This document shows positions 1 to 8,432 of a DNA stretch of 21,523 nucleotides, one piece after another. The notes under the pieces are model-generated. The model saw nothing but the letters and a program-made list of their open reading frames with translations, did no database searches and had not been told where the DNA came from. Origin of the DNA: Coptodactyla brooksi (lineage: Eukaryota; Arthropoda; Insecta; Coleoptera; Scarabaeidae); assembly GCA_033557675.1 (NCBI GenBank), contig JAWQRM010000555.1:1-21523 (forward strand), given 5' to 3'. The stretch's first letter is position 1; the number at the start of each line of letters is the position of its first letter. Position numbers and translations under genes: made by a program.

Positions 1-172
1 ACAATCTTATTTAAAAAATTTATTAATAGTTTCTTGTAAAAACTATTTGGCAATATTATACTTTATGCTCCAGCAAACAAAATCTTGGAAACAAATACTG
101 AACGATGACAAAGTTATAGTATCTGAAAATCTGTTTCGGGTCATATTGACCCATGGAGCACAGCAGGGTTAA
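1..172. mobile_element. Terminus of a piggyBac-like element abutting a TTAA site
   Basis: Positions 138-152 hold the small palindrome GGGTCATATTGACCC. It is followed by a short G/C-richer stretch that ends CAGCAGGG at 168, directly against TTAA at 169-172. piggyBac-superfamily elements insert at TTAA, begin CCC and end GGG, so this reads as the last part of such an element whose body lies before the window. The adjoining sequence from 173 is a different repeat. No transposase is visible here. The other end cannot be seen, so the TTAA duplication cannot be confirmed. Confidence 0.5.
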
Positions 173-179
173 GATCATT

Positions 180-285
180 GCATAAAATTGTCACCACTAG
201 CGAAAACTCAAAATATCTGTTCAGCACACATTTCGCTAACTAAGTTAGCATTATCGGGAGCGATGCGAAATTGTCTTTCATCATT
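180..285 (-). repeat. Decayed hammerhead-like repeat, copy 1
   Basis: On the minus strand, 261-221 aligns with the hammerhead-like sequence at 11881-11923. Stem II (GCTAAC with GTTAGC) and GAAA are kept. The CTGATGA box has become CCGATAA, and the residues around the cleavage triplet have changed, so cleavage is not expected. Farther along the minus strand is an A-box-like GCTAGTGGTGAC (around 202-190), as in the other copies. It lies immediately beside the piggyBac end at 169-172. Confidence 0.55.
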
Positions 286-290
286 TTAAA

Positions 291-510
291 CATTATAAGC
301 ATACGTCATACAACATGCTGCTTTAACAAAAACTGGTGGTGAGGTACATTTGGAGTTTTTCGAACAGGAGAAAGAAGACGATGATTTTCTGAAGAGTGGA
401 CCAATTGTTTATATGAAAGTTGATATAATCAACTTCTGGTATAATGAAAGGTTTTCTAAATTACTGACTACTATAAACAATGCTTACTCAAAAAGCAAAT
501 GTATGAAATA
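291..510 (+). other. Short open frame without recognisable homology
   Basis: This frame stays open for about 72 codons with acidic composition and includes a stretch reading FFEQEKEDDDFLKSGP. It has no early methionine, no recognised domain and no obvious splice sites. It does not resemble the LRR exon that follows, so I do not place it in LRRC49. It could be a piece of a transposon protein or chance. No function is claimed. Confidence 0.15.
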
Positions 511-561
511 GTTGAATGCTTTGAAAATAGTTTTTCTACCCTTGCTTTGTTTTATTTTCAG

Positions 562-840
562 AATTAAGAAGATCGAAGGTCTCCAGAACTTGCTAAAAAT
601 AGAGATCTTGGATTTGCATGGCAACCAATTACAAACTACATCCGGGCTATCTGCATTATCCGAATTGAAAGTGTTAAATCTGGCTGGTAATCAATTAAAA
701 ACAATCGGAGTTCATGATCTACAGGGACTAAGTGCTCTGCAAGAACTAAACCTTAGGAGAAACAAAATTCGCAAATTACTTGGATTTGGTGGCACACCAA
801 ATTTATTGAAGTTATTCATAAGCAACAACGACTTGCAGAT
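562..840 (+). CDS. LRRC49: LRRC49 exon A (leucine-rich repeats)
   Basis: The acceptor is a pyrimidine-rich TTTTATTTTCAG ending at 561, and the donor is GTATAA from 841. The exon begins with the third base of a codon and ends with two bases, so an exon upstream of the window must feed it. It encodes four consecutive LRRs, beginning IKKIEGLQNLLKIEILDLHG. The methionine at 512 lies in the upstream intron and is not the start. Confidence 0.88.
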
Positions 841-3800
841 GTATAAATAAACATGCAAAGTATTTATTCAGGACTTTTACATTTTGGTTCTTTTTAGCGT
901 GGAAGACATGAGTAGTATTGCTAAAGCAACAAATATAAAAGAGATATCCATAGACAATAATCCTGTATTCCTAAATGGAGACTGTATTTCCTTTTTTGTC
1001 TCGTTTTTACCACACTTAACAAGTTTAAATTCCATGCAAATAACAGAACAAGTGAGAAAAGCAGCAATGGCTTGGAGGCGAAATAAAGAAACTACAAATG
1101 CTTCTTTTATGGACTTATCAAGTGATGCTTCTTTAAACGGTCGACGTGAAGAGGTGATTTCAAATGCAAGGACGAATTGGGAACTGATAAGATCACAAAC
1201 TAAATGTCTTACAACAACTTCAAACTGTGCCATACCGAAAGTGAGGAAGTTGGAACCAGACGTTGATTTTATTTTGACATCATTATCAAAGCCGGAAAAT
1301 CGAAATCTATCCAAAGTAAAGCAAAAGACATCTACAATGATGACTAAGGTTCCCGCTTTAACCGAAAGAAAACTTAACATGAGGACAGCATCTCAGGATA
1401 CCGATAATTCACAAAACACATCGTCGTCAAACAGCGGAAATGAATTCTTTCGATTGCCACCAATTTTGGTACCCATTATCACTAAGATGGAACAGAAAAA
1501 TCAGAATAACGATATCAACTCTACCAACAGCAGTAATTCAAAACCAGGAGTGAAATTATCTGGAAGTTTGTCCAGTATTGGCCCAAATATCGATAGTAGT
1601 GTCAGTTCTCTAAACAGCACTGGATCTTGTAGTTCTTCCGAATCCAGTAGCAGTGAATCCGATGAGGAAACTCCCGAAGATTATAGTGGAAATGATGATG
1701 CACCTGTTGATGTCAAATTTCAAGAGGATACCAATCATCACAAGTACGTTATGTAGACTTTTACTCTTTATTCTATTTTAATAGTATCAATTAATTATAC
1801 AGAATGAGAAAGAATGTAAAAAGAAAAACAAAAATTTAAGTATATATTTATTAATTTATTAACATTTAATGTACATTTTGCAGGAGACTTAATTATCGCA
1901 TATGGTGCATTTTGAAACAAGGTTCCGCGCACTAATTGCGATTGGCATTGCGATCCTCGCACTAGGTTCTTGTTTCTTTTCGCATTTTCTTTCCATCTGT
2001 CCTGTTTTTGGAATAGCATACCTTGGAATGTTTGCTTGGAACCTTGCAGAAGACATGCCTTTGCAAAGTGCTTTTTTCATTAGTTTTTGCAGAAGATGGG
2101 AAACGAGGTATTTTTTGGAAATCTCTTCAATTACCTCCATTCTAAATGCCAAACAAATTTTTTTAGTATTGTTCGTGACTGTTTGGAAAATAATAAATGT
2201 GTTGAATAGAGACTAATCAATGATATGAAAAAGCACATTGTTGTAATGTATTTTTCTTGTTTCCGAGTAATCTCATAATGCGAAAGTTCTTGATTAGCCG
2301 TGTCAACACTGCCTTTTGTATTAATATACTCACATGTCAATTGAGATTTCATTATTTTGTCACCTTTCTTTGATTTTGTTATACATGTACCCATCATGTT
2401 ATGAATTGAGCTCAATGTACAAATTATTTTTTTATTTTGTCATTTTAGGATCATGACTTTGCCCCTATGAAAAGCCCTGATATCCCCTTTCTTTGATTTT
2501 ATGGTTCCAAACGTTGATGGTAGATCTTTCCTACTTACTTGAAGAGTTTCGTAGATATCTGCTCTGTGCTGTAATAAATAATCAATGAGTTGGGGAGATG
2601 TATGAAAATTGTCTGTTGTTAGATAATAGCCTTTGTCTAATAAAATATTTATAAGATATAACGCAGTTTTAGTAGACATAGGACACTCATTATAGTTATT
2701 CATAAATGGCATATGCCTGATTGCGATTCATATAAAATAAATGACTATGTAAAAGCAGGATCTTCTCAGGGGAATGTATTATTTCCAACTCAATTATTCT
2801 TTGAATAATAAGTTTACATCCACATTGACATTCTTATCTGGAACTAATAGCGGACTAAGCCTGGTATGTAAATATTCAATAACTTCATTGAATTTTTGCA
2901 ACTGGCACGGATATGTGTCTTGATTGAATGTAGAATTATCAAAAAAATACCAGATTAAAATAAAAACACTAAAGTGTTTATTTGGTATAGCAGATTATGA
3001 ATTTTTTACATAATTATCCAAAAAAATATTTTCGTATTGAAAATATCTACAATTAATTCCACTAGTACACAACTAAATAGTAATAATCTGCAGTACAACC
3101 TCACTATATGCTAAGCATAATATGATAGAACATGTCGTAACTTGTGTGTTGACATGATCAAAACATCTTATTATATTAGCACTGTTTTCATATAAGATTA
3201 AAGAACAGCTAAGACATGACTCCCGATGTTTTAAAATAAAAGAAAATAGATTCAATGGAGAAATAGTGCCTCCTGATGTCTAAATATCTTTAAAATGATA
3301 TGCAATACGGTCAACTACTTTTGTAACAATCCTGCTTATACCAAGCTAAACAAATGGTCCTTTTTTTTCCGATGTAACAAACTAAATCAAAGTACAATTG
3401 GTTTAATATCTTTGATTATAGCAAACTTTTACGAACGTAATGCTTGTGCATTATGTCGACTACTATAATAAAAAACATTTTTGATCAAAGTTAACAACAA
3501 TGAGAATGAAGAAAAGCAAAAAGCATACCATTAACTTGATATTTTACAAATACAGCATTGTTCGTATGTATATTCCTAGTACCATTGCAAAAACTATTTT
3601 TTATTTCTCTATTTGTGTTTTTTGTTTTTAGAGATATACCAGCAGAATTACCGAACATTGAATCAACTCCAAATACATCCTCGAACAACACAAGTGATTC
3701 TTCGAGCAATATATCGACAAATACAGCAATATCAAACGTAACAATTCCAAGCACTAGTACAGATTTAAACAGTAAGTCTTCAAGCAGCAAAAGTAGCAGA

Positions 3801-6800
3801 AGCATAAAAAGTGCGGTCAACTTACGTCTTGTACATGCTAAAGTACATTCAAGGGCCGCAACAGCAAAACCGAGAAAATCTGTGTCTCCTACACAAACAA
3901 TTACATCAAAAGAACGAGAACAAGGTGGTGACTACTTAATAGAAATATGTGGAAGACACTTAAACATCTACGGACAAGGATCTTTGAGATTCATTGATAA
4001 ACCTTGGAGTCCCAGTAAAGCAAATGACGTAACGACAATTAATTTTAATTATGCTAACTTCAATGGAATAACTTCTGTTCTGAGTAAAATAAAATTGAGA
4101 TTTCCCAATGCGGAAAATTTCAATTTTAAAGAAACCAACATACAGTATATCGGACAAATAAATGCTTTAGCTGAAATTCAAGGTTTGGTATCTTTAACTA
4201 TAGGAGAAGATGGAAATCCAATTTCTCAAAAATCTTGGAGGAATTACGCCATCTATAGATTATTACATTGGGGATTGAAAATCATTAATGGAGAAACCGT
4301 ATAAGTATTTAATTCCAATTAGTAATATATCAATGAAGAATTTGTAATTTCAGATTCAAGAAGAACAAATTGTGGAAGCTAATGCGGAATATCAAAGTCT
4401 GAGTGATTTAATTTTGTGGTCTCTGCCAGAACCGTTACTTCAACCGTTATTGACGAGGTTGCACATTGATTTAACCCAAGCTGGAAAAGAGCAAAGTGCC
4501 AAGAAATGGTTACTCAGCGCTGACCCTGCACTTAGAAGTGTTGTATGTAAGGAAGCTTTACAATGGAAGAAAGCAGTTGTCTCTCAAGTACGTAGAATTT
4601 CAGGCTTCAACAATCGAACATTCATTTTATAGAAACATGGCTATAATCTTTTACTGTAAAAAAGGAAAGAAAAAATTTGTTTTTCTGAAGTAAATAGTTA
4701 TTAGAAGAATGAGAACAATTATCTCTAATTCTTTACATAACATGAAAACACCTTCAGTGCCATGTGATCCACCAATGAGACACTAAACAGTTTTTTTATT
4801 ATCTGAAACTATTGCCACAATTTTTGAACATTTTTAAACATCATTAACGCTCCAATCACGGGCGATTTTTTATTCTTTTATATAAAATGGTGCATTTGCC
4901 ATTTATAATAGGTATGAGGATTCCACTAAAAGAATGGAAAGGGAAAAATAAAAATTTAAGTACATACCGTCAAATGAGGGGAAATTGTGCCAGATATGTG
5001 ATGAAATTGTGCCACCTTTTTTTGTGCACATTAACATTTCTCATCACCGTTACACCAGACTTGCCTGCCATCTAGTGACAATTCGCTAAATCACCCCTAC
5101 GGATTGGAGAGTGCGCTAATATGCACAAAAACGCACTGGTACAATTTCACCATATCTGGCACAATATCACCTTATTTGACAGTACTTATTAATTTATTAA
5201 CGTTGAATGTACATTATGTGGGAAATGTAATTATGACGATCAATCGAGAAAACAGGAATATGATGGCACACCTTCTCCGATATTCCTTTTTGACGGATTT
5301 GCAGAAATGTAGGAAATGAGTACCTTTCAATGAATCTTACTGTATTTATGGTCTCCTTGTATAGTCCTTCAAATCCAAATTGGTTTTTACGACTCGACTA
5401 TAGTACTAATGATTGTCATGGTGTATGGTTTTATGATACTTTTGGGATACCTGCAATAATGCCGATTCTAGCTCCAGCACAGCTAATCAGAATGTAAATA
5501 TTTTTTAAATTTTCGCAGGAAATCAAATGTAATGAAGAATTTAATAACTCATTTATTAAATAATATTTAATATAAAAAATATGTAATGAATATAAACGAA
5601 ATGATCAAAGAACAAATAGTTCATTACCGTCGCTATCAATTTTTGTATCAGTGTCATCATTACCTGAGGGTAATATTTAAATAAATTCTTGGGATTGTGG
5701 AGAAATGTAAGAGTTTTCTACGTCAATAAAATCTTACCTTGGGTACAATTGGGGTGAAATATTATTCCTTCTAAATGTAAGGTACATTTGGAAGGTATAT
5801 TGACCTTTCTATCAACTCAATAGTATTTAAAACACAGGAATACAGTTTCTTACAGGAATACAGCTCTTCTAGATTTTTAGATGTGCCTCTTCAAACTAGT
5901 GCAAAAAATCTGTTGGTTCATTTCTCCATGATAATCAGAATCTTTTGTTTTTGAAGAAAATATCAAACGTACACCTATAATAAAACCATTAGAATTTCCT
6001 GTATGTAAAATAACGTACTGGATGCCTTCTGTTTTAGTGGTTCTCACGGAATCTTTGGTTCCGTCTTCCAATGACTGTGCCACTGATCCATTCTCATTAA
6101 TCCATGTCTCAAGCTACAACAAAAAAATGTTCATCGTTAACTGATTACCGGTAAGACAAAAATTCTATCAAATCCAACATAAAATGTTTAATTTTATGTT
6201 GGAATGTGATAGAATTTTTGTTTTATACAACATACACAACGGAAGATACCTGAATCACAGCAGTGAGCGGTAGGAGTGGAGCTCCATTATCCCTCTCTTT
6301 TTCGAAATAACTAATTAAAAAAACTACAAACATTTTATTTTGCAGTGACGATGGCTTTGGCATTTTCACTAGAAATTATTATGATTCATTAGTCAAAACG
6401 TTGTTAAATTTAGTCATACAAGTTAAATTCTATAACTGTGTACATATAATTACTTCCCAAGTACATTTTAAACACAAACAACAAGTGAAAATGTGTGGCA
6501 ACGGTGTCGTGAAGTATTCCCTCGTGAAGTGTTGCCAACATATCTAACTTTTAATCGTAACTATTTCACTTGAAGTTCACTCTTAAGTTTCTAAGAATGG
6601 TTCATCATCGGTATTATTACCAGAAGATATTGCTGGTGTTGACATGTCGTTAACTTAGAGTAACAATTCACAAGTTGTAATACGAACGACTCAAATGCTG
6701 TTGTACAATACATAATGTTACGGAACACATATTAACTTGTGTGTTTACACCATCGATACATTTTATTCCGTTAGCAAGCTGTTTTTATCTATTAAGATAT

Positions 6801-7684
6801 GAGGGACGGGGAAAAACGAACCCCCGATGTTTCAAAACGAAAGAAAGTAGATTGGACAGAGAAATAATGTCACCTGATGTTTAAATATCCTTTAGATTAT
6901 ATACAACGTGACATTAGTGTGACCTGTGAATTGAATAGAACTTTGAAGAAACAAATCCAAATAAAAATACTCATGAAATCAGTGCAAATAACTTTTTACT
7001 CTTCCTCATTGAAAACAAGGTATAATAAGGGAAACAAAATAATTATGAACAATCACTTAAGTGTCTTGTAAGTTTATATAAATTGCACAATGGCTGAAAT
7101 ACAGCTAAGCATTTCTGAAAAAGTTATTGTTAACCCAGTACTGGAGATTAGAAACATAAATTGGTAGAAATATAAATAACATATTTAGTTTAGTTATATT
7201 TCTACTTATTACTTACATATCTATTTATATAAATAATACAAGTAGAAAATAAAAGTATTTGCATCAAAAATCAAAAGCTATATTGAAAGACTATAATTCT
7301 TTTTTACTGTATACCATAAACGCATTTTATGTTATATGATATTCTGCTGGGATGTAAATCTTTATTCATCAAAACAATTCAGTTGATGGCACCTAACGTG
7401 TCAACATTAACTATTTTCAATTACTTTGTTCCTTAATAAACCTCAATCCCTCGATTTGAGATTTGTTAAAACCTATAGTATATTTTCAGGAAGACCTTAT
7501 GTTTCGTCAAAAGGCGAAAATTTATTGCGGCTCAATTATCGACCTGACGTGCTGCGCTATTAAAAAACTACGTGCCCTAGATCAACAGTGGCCAACAATT
7601 CTGCAAGACATCGTTCAAAATACGTTACTCGACTACTCGCAACTCGATATGTACATGAAGAGAAAGATGAAAGAACTCGTGTGA
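562..7684 (+). CDS. LRRC49: LRRC49, tubulin polyglutamylase complex subunit (3' five coding exons; 5' end outside the window)
   Basis: Joining 562-840, 898-1743, 3632-4298, 4354-4587 and 7490-7684 gives one frame of 739 residues ending in TGA. It starts with about four SDS22-like leucine-rich repeats, such as LKVLNLAGNQL and LQELNLRRNKI. A cap with IKEISIDNNP and MQITEQVRKAAMAWRRNKE follows, then a Ser/Asn-rich linker, then a conserved C-terminal part (GDYLIEICGRHLNIYGQGSL, LLHWGLKIING, and a helical tail ending YMKRKMKELV). This order matches LRRC49, a non-catalytic subunit of the TTLL1 tubulin polyglutamylase complex. That complex adds glutamate chains to tubulin tails in cilia, centrioles and neurons. 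Human LRRC49 is about 690 residues, so this fragment is long because of its linker, and the amino end is missing. The two longest introns are filled with transposon debris, yet the exons are intact. The family call is confident; its role in this organism is inferred. Confidence 0.88.
898..1743 (+). CDS. LRRC49: LRRC49 exon B (LRR cap and Ser/Asn-rich linker)
   Basis: The acceptor TTCTTTTTAG ends at 897 and the donor GTACGT starts at 1744. It completes a codon from exon A and leaves two bases for exon C. The first third encodes the conserved LRR cap and the VRKAAMAWRRNKE helix. The rest is low-complexity and rich in Ser, Asn and acidic residues, probably disordered. The preceding intron is only 57 bp. 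Confidence 0.9.
1801..1900. repeat. Repeat end A1, paired with 4915-5240
   Basis: AAAATTTAAGTA..., then TTATTAATTTATTAAC... and ATGTACATT... align with 4951-4964 plus 5184-5240, once the 216-bp MITE in the second copy is skipped. It lies just beyond the C-terminal end of the piggyBac remnant, so it is probably the element's 3' noncoding end. Confidence 0.6.
1890..2940 (-). pseudogene. piggyBac-like transposase remnant in LRRC49 intron
   Basis: On the minus strand, 2712-2440 encodes a piece typical of the piggyBac DDE core (LLDKGYYLTTDNFHTSPQL, with DLPSTFGTIKSKKGDIRAFH). A frame change leads into 2415-2131, with NTKGSVDTANQELSHYEITR in place of the usual GVDxxDQ segment. From 2152 to about 1890 the end part carries clustered Cys residues spread over shifted frames, as expected for the C-terminal Cys-rich finger. 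Upstream, about 2930-2800 gives EYLHTRLSPLLVPDKNVNVD followed by stops. Several frame changes and stops show it is dead. It runs antisense to LRRC49 and is contained within one intron. Confidence 0.85.
3090..3290. repeat. Repeat end B1, paired with 6700-6895
   Basis: The two segments share blocks such as AACTTGTGTGTT, CCCGATGTTT and CCTGATGT(C/T)TAAATATC in the same order and orientation, at roughly 70-75% by eye. B1 is about 150 bp beyond the upstream edge of the piggyBac remnant, so it may be that element's 5' noncoding end. An open frame on the minus strand here (3255-3073) is not a recognisable protein. Confidence 0.6.
3632..4298 (+). CDS. LRRC49: LRRC49 exon C (linker end and conserved C-terminal domain)
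   Basis: The acceptor TTTGTTTTTAG ends at 3631. The donor is GTATAAG at 4299; reading through it gives an immediate stop. It begins DIPAELPNIE, goes through another Ser/Thr/Asn-rich stretch, then the conserved GDYLIEICGRHLNIYGQGSL region and an LRR-like fold ending LLHWGLKIINGET. It ends on a codon boundary. Confidence 0.9.
4354..4587 (+). CDS. LRRC49: LRRC49 exon D
   Basis: The acceptor TGTAATTTCAG ends at 4353 and the donor GTACGT starts at 4588. The exon is phase 0 at both ends. It encodes IQEEQIVEANAEYQ followed by helical segments (LSDLILWSLPEPLLQPLLTR and KEALQWKKAVVSQ). The intron before it is only 55 bp, so exons C and D are certainly linked. Confidence 0.9.
4967..5182. mobile_element. 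216-bp MITE with TA flanks and ~48-bp imperfect inverted repeats
   Basis: The left end starts CCGTCAAATGAGGGGAAATT. The reverse complement of the right end starts CTGTCAAATAAGGTGATATT. Both continue with TGTGCCAGATATG and TGAAATTGT(G/A)CC. TA sits at 4965-4966 and 5183-5184, as for Tc1/mariner-type target duplication. The homologous copy at about 1840 lacks the insert and is effectively an empty site. It is too short to code for a transposase, so it is non-autonomous. Confidence 0.85.
5605..6125 (-). pseudogene. DDE_3-type transposase remnant, copy 1
   Basis: Reading the minus strand from 6125: an ETWINENGS segment, then YVILHTGNSNGFIIGVRLIF, then SSKTKDSDYHGEMNQQIF. This pattern, strand-HxG-GFIxG-K-DYHxEMN, is typical of insect DDE-superfamily endonucleases related to IS630/Tc1. 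The middle is deleted. The tail (SGNDDTDTKIDSDGNELF, then TGA at 5605) matches the tail of copy 2 at 11,420-11,498. The Asp expected before ETW is Leu here, so the first catalytic residue is lost, and stops follow. It is nested in the piggyBac-like repeat pair. Confidence 0.75.
6156..6221. repeat. Hairpin-forming inverted repeat (29-bp arms)
   Basis: Arms 6156-6184 and 6193-6221 (ACAAAAATTCTATCA... and ...TGATAGAATTTTTGT) pair with one or two mismatches and an 8-nt loop. It lies just upstream of the DDE_3 remnant on the minus strand. It could be a foldback scar or an element end; no function is assigned. Confidence 0.7.
7490..7684 (+). CDS. LRRC49: LRRC49 terminal coding exon
   Basis: The acceptor TATATTTTCAG ends at 7489, and the exon starts in phase 0, matching exon D. 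It encodes EDLMFRQKAKIYCGSIIDLT through YMKRKMKELV and a TGA stop. It is separated from exon D by a ~2.9-kb intron that holds a MITE and transposase debris. The frame match and the family C-terminus support joining it. Confidence 0.85.
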   Translation, partial: EDLMFRQKAKIYCGSIIDLTCCAIKKLRALDQQWPTILQDIVQNTLLDYSQLDMYMKRKMKELV

Positions 7685-7873
7685 TGAGCAAATTCATCCC
7701 GTCAGTACTTTCGACTTTGTCATCTGCATTATAATGCCAAAGAAAATTGTTCCGTTTCGTTATCGTAATTTTTTAGCATTGTTATTTGTTTCCACTGCCA
7801 TGTAAACGTAACGATTACGCACAGTATTACGTAAATGGTAAGTACAAAGTATTATTATAAATATGAGCTCTTT

Positions 7874-7879
7874 AATAAA
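7874..7879 (+). terminator. LRRC49: Likely LRRC49 poly(A) signal
   Basis: The first canonical AATAAA after the LRRC49 stop lies 190 bp downstream, which would give a short 3' UTR. No transcript evidence is available from the sequence. Confidence 0.45.
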
Positions 7880-7899
7880 CTTATCTAACATGACGTATT

Positions 7900-8035
7900 T
7901 GAATTTAAATCATGACCAACAGCAGCACCAATATAATAATAATAATTGTGAATTATGAAACCAGAGGTCGCATCTTCGAATCCTGCTCAGTGATCAATTA
8001 TTTTCTTGTTCAATTAAAGTAATTAATTGTTTAAT
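7900..8035 (+). mobile_element. tRNA-derived SINE copy A
   Basis: TCTTCGAATCCTGCTCAGTGA at 7973-7993 is a B-box-like T-arm and matches the minus-strand CAAATCCTGTTCAGAGA of copy B. Both are followed by a similar AT-rich CAATT(A/T)ATTTTCT tail. The A-box half is poorly kept and contains an (AAT)n run at about 7927-7945. No intact tRNA cloverleaf can be drawn. Confidence 0.55.
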
Positions 8036-8089
8036 AATAATTTTCATGAGAATTTGCTTTTTTCCGTCGAAGTTTCACTCAAATATGAA

Positions 8090-8215
8090 ATAAGTAATTT
8101 ATTATCTTTTATTGAAGTAGAAAAATAAATTGTCTCTGAACAGGATTTGAACCTGGGACTTTCTGCTTATATGACAGGTGCTTCAACCCTAATAATCCTT
8201 AGCAAAAGTTATTAA
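8090..8215 (-). mobile_element. tRNA-derived SINE copy B
   Basis: On the minus strand there is a D-arm-like GTTGAAGCACCTGTC and an anticodon-arm-like CATATAAGCAGAAAGTC. A perfect B box GGTTCAAATCC follows, then an AT-rich tail. The layout is tRNA-like, but the acceptor stem does not close, so this is a SINE head rather than a functional tRNA gene. It faces copy A tail to tail in the gap between LRRC49 and AATF. Confidence 0.6.
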
Positions 8216-8365
8216 TAAATATATTAAATAATTTTGTTGATTTCAAACTGTTCGCGATGTTATAAGGAAATATTAACTACAATATCTGGATTCGACAATA
8301 AATCATAAAAAGGAAGTCTCACAGAAGTCTCACACAGAAAACTCCCTAGATTTTGACAATTACCC

Positions 8366-8371
8366 CACGTG
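8366..8371. promoter_or_regulatory. CACGTG E-box upstream of AATF
   Basis: A palindromic CACGTG sits 62 bp before the AATF start codon. Known biology: Myc/Max binds this site, and in flies it is enriched close to the start sites of ribosome-biogenesis genes. Since AATF is such a gene, a Myc-type input is plausible. A hexamer can occur by chance. Confidence 0.35.
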
Positions 8372-8432
8372 TTTACACCAAGATACTTTTGTAGGTTATG
8401 TTACCTATTTTACGTCGTTTTGATTCCAAACA

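Larger units (their letters stand above)
4910..6895 (-). mobile_element. Second degenerate piggyBac-like copy, interrupted by other elements
   Basis: This ~2-kb stretch of the last LRRC49 intron is bounded by repeats matching both ends of the ~1.5-kb copy at 1801-3290, in the same orientation. Near 5330-5270 the minus strand gives RYSFPTFLQIRQKG, which resembles RYLVSHLLQKLMKK of the first copy. Most of the interior is not piggyBac. It is occupied by a MITE (4967-5182) and a DDE_3 transposase remnant (5605-6125). The best reading is an old piggyBac copy that served as a landing site. Exact ends and target duplications are not resolved. Confidence 0.45.

Noticed and set aside
512..561. Methionine at 512 as the start of the LRR protein
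   Set aside because: A strong splice acceptor at 551-561 precedes the LRR sequence, and the exon enters mid-codon, so the in-frame residues before 562 are intron.
877..1380. 167-codon minus-strand open frame
   Set aside because: It lies opposite LRRC49 exon B in an AT-rich coding exon and has no domain; it is an antisense shadow.
8137..8215. Possible functional tRNA gene on the minus strand
   Set aside because: The B box is perfect, but the acceptor stem does not pair and the D-arm is incomplete. A second copy in the opposite orientation points to a SINE.
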